In this document: piece by piece, positions 15,534 through 20,479 of the stretch | Layout of the letters: each line of letters opens with the position of its first letter | How positions within the stretch are numbered: the stretch's first letter is position 1 | NCBI GenBank assembly: GCA_964393115.1 | Contig: CAYMST010000061.1 | Coordinates: 1-20,479, forward strand | From: CAYMST01 sp964393115 | GTDB lineage: Bacteria > Bacteroidota > Bacteroidia > Cytophagales > Cyclobacteriaceae | Direction of reading: 5' to 3' | Length of the DNA stretch: 20,479 bases | The notes under the pieces: generated by a model | Databases searched by the model: none | Told to the model about the DNA's origin: nothing | The model's input: the letters and a program-made list of their open reading frames with translations, nothing else | Position numbers and translations under genes: made by a program

Positions 15534-16748
15534 TTGAATTTTAGTCTTTTCATATCCTCCAGAATCACCAAGCAACATGAAGGGTCATTTTCCCGATTGA
15601 TTCACAAAATTGCTGTTTATAGCATAGCGTTTAGTTTGGCGGTGATGGTGCTATCTATTTTAATTTTAAAAGGATTTCAGGTTTCTGTTGCAGATAAAAT
15701 ATTTCAGTTTACCGGACATTATAACGTGACGAAGTATTCCAGAAGCGCATCTTTAGATCAATATCTAAGTACAAATCAAGCGTTCTTAAACCTAGAGGAA
15801 AATCACAAACTTATTCGAGAAGTAAGGCCTTATGCGTATCTAGCTGGACTTGCTAAATCTAAAGAGGTAATTCAGGGAATCTTATTTAAAGGTGTGGAAT
15901 TATCGCAATCAGAATCTATCAGGAATTTTCTTATTGAAGGGGATTTTCCGGACACCGCATTTTCCGGACGGTACTCTAAGGAAGTAGTGATTAGCGATAG
16001 GATGCTCCAAAAGCTGGATGCTCAAATAGGGGATAAGATCTTGGTGTATTTTGTTCAAAATCCCCCGAGATACCGTAAAGTGAAGATCTCTGGCGTGTAT
16101 CAGACAGGCATGAGTGACTTTGACGATCAAGTAGTAGTAGGAGATATAGATTTAGTACGCCGAATTAATAACTGGCCTGATACGTTGGTTAGTGGGTATG
16201 AATTAGTATTGCATAGGGGGTTAGATCCAGATATCTATCACGGTCAGATGTTTGACCTCGTAGGGTACAATCTATACCCAGCGAATATAAAACAGCGTTA
16301 CATGCAGATTTTTGACTGGCTAAATTTGCTGCCGAGAAACGTCCTGTTGCTCGTTGTGATTATTATGATCGTTTCTTGCTTCAATATGATTTCTATCTTG
16401 CTTATTTTGATCATGGAAAGGACTAGAATGATTGGAGTATTGCGAGCACTTGGAACGGGCAAAGCAATGATTAGAAATGTTTTCGGCTATAATGGATTGT
16501 TGATTACGGCAAGAGGCATGATCATAGGTAATGCTTTGGCGTTATCACTAGCCTATATCCAGTACACGTTTAAGGTTATAAAACTTGACGCGAAGAGCTA
16601 TTATATGGCTTATGTGCCGATTGAGTGGGATTGGCAGGGTGTCCTTATCATCAATGCTGTATCCATAGCGGTAATCTATCTCGCTTTGCGAATACCTACA
16701 GCAATTATTGCGAAGATAAACCCCGTAGATGCCATTAAGTTTAGTTGA
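15534..16748 (+). CDS. FtsX/LolC-type ABC transporter permease
   Basis: The 404-residue inner-membrane protein has the MacB/LolC layout. TM1 is at about 28-48, then a large periplasmic domain (about 50-265), then three helices near 269-293, 319-344 and 367-391. MERTRMIGVLRALG (294-307) is the conserved cytoplasmic loop that contacts the ATPase, and NPVDAIKF closes the protein. Relatives extract lipoproteins from the inner membrane (LolCE) or drive mechanotransmission; here no ATPase or partner permease is adjacent, so the partner must be elsewhere. Translation starts at TTG (15534-15536): in-frame stops at 15516 and 15522 rule out an upstream ATG, and MNFSLFISSRI is the usual family N-terminus. 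A Bacteroidota-type promoter lies just upstream. Confidence 0.92.
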   Translation: MNFSLFISSRITKQHEGSFSRLIHKIAVYSIAFSLAVMVLSILILKGFQVSVADKIFQFTGHYNVTKYSRSASLDQYLSTNQAFLNLEENHKLIREVRPYAYLAGLAKSKEVIQGILFKGVELSQSESIRNFLIEGDFPDTAFSGRYSKEVVISDRMLQKLDAQIGDKILVYFVQNPPRYRKVKISGVYQTGMSDFDDQVVVGDIDLVRRINNWPDTLVSGYELVLHRGLDPDIYHGQMFDLVGYNLYPANIKQRYMQIFDWLNLLPRNVLLLVVIIMIVSCFNMISILLILIMERTRMIGVLRALGTGKAMIRNVFGYNGLLITARGMIIGNALALSLAYIQYTFKVIKLDAKSYYMAYVPIEWDWQGVLIINAVSIAVIYLALRIPTAIIAKINPVDAIKFS

Positions 16749-16770
16749 CCTTATATTTACCTCTGATCAG

Positions 16771-16795
16771 TTTGGCCAATTTGTTATTGGTCAAA
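16771..16795. terminator. Hairpin between the permease and mannosyltransferase genes
   Basis: TTTGGCCAAT (16771-16780) pairs with ATTGGTCAAA (16786-16795) over ten bases, including one G-U pair, with a TTGTT loop. It lies 22 bases after the permease stop and just beyond the OsmC-like remnant on the other strand, so it may end transcripts from both sides. No T-run follows. Confidence 0.45.
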
Positions 16796-16813
16796 TGGAG
16801 TGAATGCTTTACA

Positions 16814-16910
16814 CTAAATTACATACTCAACCTCAATGAGTTTGATTTGGTGTTTAAGTGCCCTATGAACTGGACAGTTCTTGGTAAGAGTTAATGATGC
16901 AAATTTCGGT
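16814..16910 (-). pseudogene. Remnant of an OsmC-like peroxidase C-terminus
   Basis: Reading the - strand from just after the mannosyltransferase stop (16911), in a different frame, gives a peptide with TKNCPVHRALK and then LIEVEY before a TAG stop at 16814-16816. The CPVH(R/K)xL pattern with a short closing beta strand is how many OsmC/Ohr-family proteins end; the cysteine corresponds to the second redox-active cysteine. No ATG, GTG or TTG precedes it in frame before a stop about 75 bases inside the mannosyltransferase gene, and the N-terminal two thirds of an OsmC domain are absent. It is therefore best read as a decayed 3' end left behind by a deletion, not a working gene. The match is from memory of the family pattern. 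Confidence 0.5.
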
Positions 16911-17642
16911 TTAAATATACTTCGTGAATAAACTCTTGATTTTGAGTTGGATAACGCCTAAAATCGCTTCTTTGATAATTTTGGTACTCATCTTCGATTG
17001 CCCTTTGGTCCTATCGGTAAAAATAATGGGCACTTCTACGATGTTAAAACCGTATTTCCAAGTGGTAAACTTCATTTCTATTTGAAAGGCATACCCAACA
17101 AACTTGATTTTATGGTTAGCTAGTTTTTCTAATACCCTTCTGGAATAGCATTTAAATCCTGCTGTAGGATCCTTGATCGGTAGGCCAGTGAGAAACTGTA
17201 CGTACATACTTGCTCCATAAGATATTAATACCCGGATCATGGGCCAATTCACGACGTTCACTCCTGATACATAGCGACTGCCAATGGCCATATCTCCATT
17301 TCCTTCACTACATGCCTTTTTTAGGCGAATTAGATCATTGGGATTATGGGAGAAGTCAGCATCCATTTCGAATACGTACTGATAGTCACGGTCCAGAGCG
17401 AATTTGAATCCTGCCAGGTAGGCTGTTCCAAGCCCTAATTTCCCTTTTCGACAAAGCATGTGCAGCTTGTCACTCCCAAACTCATCTTGAAGTTTACGTA
17501 CAATATCTGCCGTACCATCAGGAGAATTATCTTCTACAATCAATAAGTGAAAGGGATCTGGAAGGTTAAAAACATACCGGATGATATCCTCAATATTTTC
17601 CTTTTCGTTGTAGGTCGGAATGATTACTAGACTGTCGCTCAA
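16911..17642 (-). CDS. Polyprenol-phosphate mannosyltransferase (DPM1-type GT2)
   Basis: The 243-residue protein is a family 2 glycosyltransferase of the dolichol/polyprenol-phosphate mannose synthase type. IPTYNE (8-13) and EDNSPDGT (37-44) form the nucleotide-sugar site, DAD (94-96) in EMDADFSH is the metal-binding motif, and GSRYVSG (121-127), DPTAGFKCY (158-166) and DRTKGQSKM near 213-221 are subfamily signatures. It should transfer mannose, or a related sugar, from GDP-mannose to a lipid phosphate carrier at the cytoplasmic face. There is no C-terminal membrane domain, as in the short catalytic-only forms. Translation starts at TTG (17640-17642); the frame upstream reaches a stop without any ATG and the N-terminus MSDSLVIIP fits the family. 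An OsmC-like remnant follows directly. Confidence 0.93.
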   Translation of the reverse strand: MSDSLVIIPTYNEKENIEDIIRYVFNLPDPFHLLIVEDNSPDGTADIVRKLQDEFGSDKLHMLCRKGKLGLGTAYLAGFKFALDRDYQYVFEMDADFSHNPNDLIRLKKACSEGNGDMAIGSRYVSGVNVVNWPMIRVLISYGASMYVQFLTGLPIKDPTAGFKCYSRRVLEKLANHKIKFVGYAFQIEMKFTTWKYGFNIVEVPIIFTDRTKGQSKMSTKIIKEAILGVIQLKIKSLFTKYI

Positions 17643-17787
17643 TTGCTTTAGATTAAATGCTGTGATACCTGATTAAACACCAGTATTAAAAATCGATTGT
17701 GACTTAAGTGTACCGGATTACCCTATACTTCATTTAAAACGGCTAAATTATGGTGAACAGATGTAATTTTACCCCAAAATTTGTTAA

Positions 17788-18282
17788 ATGAAGTGTGTTT
17801 TTTTGGATAGAGACGGAGTATTGAATGTTGACAGAGGGACCTATAGTTGGGCAGAAGATCACTTCAAGATTTTGCCAAAGGTGCCAGAGACACTTATTGC
17901 ACTAAAATCCAGAGGCTTTCTATTGGTTGTGGTTACGAATCAGGCAGGAATAGCAAAAGGACTTTATACCGGCGCTGAAGTACTGCAATGTCATGAAAGG
18001 TTACAAGCAGCCTCCAACCGGTCTCTAGATGATATCTTTTATTCGCCTCATCATCCATCAGTTTCAGAATCTATAAGTCGTAAGCCAAATTCGCTGTTAC
18101 TCGAACGTGCGATATCAAAATTTAAAGTAACCGTTGAAGAATCATGGATGATAGGGGATAAGCAACGAGATATCACACCCGCTCAGAATCTGGGTTTGAA
18201 AACAATACTTGTAGGTCCCGAAAAATCTACGGCAGATTACACCGTGGAGAAAACGGAACAGATATTGCAGCATATTATTTAA
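17788..18282 (+). CDS. HAD-IIIA phosphatase of the GmhB/HisB-N type, zinc-loop cysteines replaced
   Basis: The 164-residue protein is a compact HAD hydrolase. Motif I is LDRDGVLN with nucleophile D7 and acid/base D9, motif II is VTNQAGI with T50, the motif III lysine is K99 in RKP, and motif IV is GDKQRD with D124. This is the arrangement of D-glycero-D-manno-heptose-1,7-bisphosphate 7-phosphatase (GmhB) and the histidinol-phosphatase domain of HisB. Those enzymes carry a zinc loop CxH...CxC before RKP. Here the loop reads SPHHPSVSESISRKP (86-100), so S86, S95 and S97 occupy the cysteine positions while H88 remains. The catalytic residues are intact, so a working phosphatase without structural zinc is likely; its sugar-phosphate substrate is unknown. 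It is divergent from the mannosyltransferase and overlaps the convergent decarboxylase by four bases. Confidence 0.88.
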   Translation: MKCVFLDRDGVLNVDRGTYSWAEDHFKILPKVPETLIALKSRGFLLVVVTNQAGIAKGLYTGAEVLQCHERLQAASNRSLDDIFYSPHHPSVSESISRKPNSLLLERAISKFKVTVEESWMIGDKQRDITPAQNLGLKTILVGPEKSTADYTVEKTEQILQHII

Positions 18283-19664
18283 AACCCCAGAGTCTTAAGC
18301 ATACCATTAGAAGCTTGCTCTTCCATGAATATTTCTGTTTTCAAAGTTCCGTCTTCCTTTTGATCGATAAGCACGTGCTTGGGAGCGGGAATTAAGCAAT
18401 GTTGGATACCGCCAAAACCTCCCAGTGACTCTTGATACGCTCCGGTATGGAAATAGCCAAAATATAGCTTTTCTCCTGGGTTTATTACGGGTAAAAAGAC
18501 TTCTCCAATATGCGCTTCTGAGTTATAATAATCCATGCTGTCACAGGTCAATCCACCAATATTGACTTTGTGATAGTGATTTTTCCAGAGGTTAATCGGT
18601 AGCAGGATAAACTTTTCATTTAATCCCCAAACATCAGGCAAATGAGTAATAAATGACCCATCCATCATGTACCAAAGTTCCTTATCGTTTTGGAGTTTTT
18701 CCCCCAATACAGAGTAAATCACTGCTCCACTTTCTCCTACCGTAAATGATCCAAACTCCGTGAATATGTGCGGTACTTGGACATGATTCTTATTGCAAAT
18801 CCATTGAATATTTTCAACGATTTGTTCAGTCATATAAGTGTAGTCATACTCAAAATGAATGGAGTTGATGATCGGAAAGCCACCACCAATATCAACAGAA
18901 TCTAATTCCGGACATAGCTTTTTGAGTTCGCAGTATTTAAAAATGAATCGACTGAGTTCGCTCCAATAATAAGAAGTGTCCTTAATTCCTTTATTGACGA
19001 AGAAGTGCAACATTTTGAGTGACACATTGGGATCATCCTTTATTTTCTCCTTATAAAGTTCGTTGACGTCCCCGTAGCGAACCCCGAGTCTAGATGTATA
19101 GAAGGCAAAATTGGGTTCCTCGTCGGAGGCCACGCGTATACCTACTTGATATGGTTGCTGACAGTGCTCCTTGTAATAATCGATTTCTTCCAGATTATCT
19201 AAGACAGGAATACAACGGAAGCCATCATTGATCAACTCTGCAATGTATTGTTGATAGAGTGGTCTCTTAAAGCCATTGCAAATAATATACGTCTCCTTGG
19301 TCAACTTTCCCTCTTCGTATAAGGCTCGGATGATCGGGATGTCAAATGCCGAAGAGGTTTCTATATGAGCACCGTTTTCCAGTGTTTTCTCCAGAACGAA
19401 CTTAAAGTGCGAGGACTTGGTGCAATAACAATATGTGTAATCAGCTGAATAGTTGAATTTTTTGATGGCATCACTAAACAGCTTTTTCGCCCGAGTGATA
19501 TTATGCGCAATCCTGGGAAGGTAGGTTAGCTTTAGTGGTGTTCCATATTGTTCGATGATGCCCATTAAGTCAACACCATTGAAGAATAAGCTTTCATCTT
19601 TCGTCTCAAACTCTTGAGTAGGGTAGTAGAAAGTCTGATTTATGAGGTCTTTATATGTTTTCAA
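18279..19664 (-). CDS. Alanine-racemase-fold PLP decarboxylase, probably arginine decarboxylase
   Basis: The 461-residue protein belongs to the fold-type III (Orn/DAP/Arg decarboxylase 2) family. The PLP-binding lysine is K83 in YCYCTKSSHF. DIGGGFP (258-264) and TEFGSF (302-307) bind the cofactor phosphate, and CDSMD (374-378) supplies the second-subunit cysteine and substrate-binding acid. TGAYQ (407-411) holds the conserved tyrosine. Bacteroidota proteins of this length and N-terminus (MKTYKDLINQTF) are usually called arginine decarboxylase, the entry into polyamine synthesis via agmatine; diaminopimelate or another basic amino acid remains possible. Translation starts at TTG (19662-19664) because the upstream frame reaches a stop with no ATG. 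The gene is divergent from argS. Confidence 0.88.
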   Translation of the reverse strand: MKTYKDLINQTFYYPTQEFETKDESLFFNGVDLMGIIEQYGTPLKLTYLPRIAHNITRAKKLFSDAIKKFNYSADYTYCYCTKSSHFKFVLEKTLENGAHIETSSAFDIPIIRALYEEGKLTKETYIICNGFKRPLYQQYIAELINDGFRCIPVLDNLEEIDYYKEHCQQPYQVGIRVASDEEPNFAFYTSRLGVRYGDVNELYKEKIKDDPNVSLKMLHFFVNKGIKDTSYYWSELSRFIFKYCELKKLCPELDSVDIGGGFPIINSIHFEYDYTYMTEQIVENIQWICNKNHVQVPHIFTEFGSFTVGESGAVIYSVLGEKLQNDKELWYMMDGSFITHLPDVWGLNEKFILLPINLWKNHYHKVNIGGLTCDSMDYYNSEAHIGEVFLPVINPGEKLYFGYFHTGAYQESLGGFGGIQHCLIPAPKHVLIDQKEDGTLKTEIFMEEQASNGMLKTLGF

Positions 19665-19813
19665 CCCAATAGAAATTTAAACTGGGCAAAGAAAGTAAGT
19701 TTTCACCCTTTTGATGAAGAGATAAAAACGAAAAATTTATCCTTTTTGAGGGGTCATGGAGATGTAAATGAGGAATAAGATGGCAGAATGAATTCTCCAT
19801 TCGTCAGAAAAAC

Positions 19814-19821
19814 TAAATTTG
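19814..19821 (+). promoter_or_regulatory. Candidate -7 element of the argS promoter
   Basis: TAAATTTG is a perfect match to the Bacteroidota -7 consensus TAnnTTTG and lies 18 bases before the argS ATG. It would give a very short leader. The region 19-21 bases upstream lacks a clear TTTG, so only half of the promoter is supported. Confidence 0.4.
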
Positions 19822-19839
19822 CCGCGTAAACTATTGAGT

Positions 19840-20479
19840 ATGCAGTTAGAATTAGAGTTGGCAAAGCACATTCAAGGTGCTTTTAAGGATTTGTTTGATG
19901 TAGAGCTGGGTATTGAAGAGGTATCCTTTCAACCAACCCGTAAGGAATTTGTTGGATCGCATACTTTTGTGACCTTTCCTTTTGGTAGACAAACCAAATT
20001 AAAGCCTCACGAAACTGCTGAAAAAATTGGTCAGCATTTGATGTCCAATGCAAATATTCTCAAGTCATACAACGTGTTAAAGGGCTTCCTTAACCTGGAA
20101 CTTTCGGATGAAATATGGTTAGATATTGTGAAGGCCATAGCATCAACTAAGGATTATGGGAAATGGAAATTGAATGGCCAAAAGGTAATGGTAGAATATT
20201 CTTCTCCGAATACCAATAAACCATTGCATCTTGGACACCTAAGAAACAACTTTTTAGGGTATTCTGTGTCACAAATACTCGAAGCTTCAGGTTATGAAGT
20301 GCAGAAAGTGAATTTGATCAATGACCGTGGGATACATATCTGTAAGTCCATGATAGCCTATCAGAAGTTTGGTCATCAAGAGACGCCCGAATCCAGTGGG
20401 ATCAAAGGCGACCATTTGGTAGGTAAGTATTATGTTGTATTTGATAAAGCATATAAACAGGAAATAGAAACGTTGATTG
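19840..20479 (+). CDS. argS: Arginyl-tRNA synthetase, 5' part (runs off the window)
   Basis: From the ATG at 19840 the frame stays open to the end of the window, giving 213 residues. The N-terminal additional domain (about 1-100), which contacts the tRNA D-loop, is followed by the class I catalytic domain. VEYSSPNTNKPLHLGHLRNN (118-137) contains the HIGH-type signature HLGH (130-133), and NLINDRGIHICKSMIAY further on is typical of ArgRS. The enzyme charges tRNA-Arg with arginine in the cytoplasm and is essential. The missing part would hold the remaining catalytic core and the anticodon-binding domain of a protein usually about 580-600 residues long. It is divergent from the arginine decarboxylase-like gene, 175 bases apart. 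Confidence 0.97.
   Translation, partial: MQLELELAKHIQGAFKDLFDVELGIEEVSFQPTRKEFVGSHTFVTFPFGRQTKLKPHETAEKIGQHLMSNANILKSYNVLKGFLNLELSDEIWLDIVKAIASTKDYGKWKLNGQKVMVEYSSPNTNKPLHLGHLRNNFLGYSVSQILEASGYEVQKVNLINDRGIHICKSMIAYQKFGHQETPESSGIKGDHLVGKYYVVFDKAYKQEIETLI

Overview
The window looks like chromosomal DNA of a Bacteroidota bacterium, most likely a marine Cytophagales-type organism. The evidence is an AT-rich composition, a secreted protein ending in a type IX secretion (T9SS) sorting domain, a LytS/LytTR signalling pair, a 'QGCCSGG' outer-membrane protein, a DUF6261-like protein, and two candidate promoters with the Bacteroidota -7 element TAnnTTTG. The order and genus are inferred, not proven. 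I see no rRNA, tRNA, CRISPR array, insertion sequence or prophage.

Layout. Positions 1-3916 hold the 3' part of a very large surface protein: BspA-type leucine-rich repeats, tandem InlB-type B-repeats, and a T9SS type A sorting domain. A 100-N assembly gap interrupts it inside near-identical repeats. Positions 4134-7304 carry a DUF5995 protein, an HxlR regulator, an unknown four-helix membrane protein and a YghZ-type aldo/keto reductase. Positions 7470-10083 form a compact + strand operon: an exported helical protein, a LytS-type histidine kinase and a LytTR response regulator, with the last two genes overlapping. Positions 10084-12281 hold a - strand pair, an outer-membrane beta-barrel and a DUF3179 lipoprotein. 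They are followed by a sterol desaturase/fatty acid hydroxylase gene (12467-13507, -) with a clear intrinsic terminator, a DUF6261-like gene (13718-14431, +) and a 3-hydroxyisobutyrate dehydrogenase-family gene (14515-15390, -).

Positions 15534-20479 carry mostly housekeeping functions: an FtsX/LolC-type permease with no ATPase beside it, a polyprenol-phosphate mannosyltransferase, a small HAD phosphatase of the GmhB/HisB type, an alanine-racemase-fold decarboxylase (probably arginine decarboxylase), and the 5' part of argS, divergent from the decarboxylase.

The items most worth a second look are a decayed OsmC-like C-terminus immediately downstream of the mannosyltransferase (16814-16910), a GmhB-like phosphatase whose zinc-loop cysteines are serines, the repeat-collapsed assembly gap with a predictable missing length, four genes with forced TTG/GTG starts, and several well-formed intergenic palindromes. 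I did not find a convincing undescribed multi-gene system. The most system-like unknowns are the exported-protein/LytS/LytTR operon and the barrel/DUF3179 pair.
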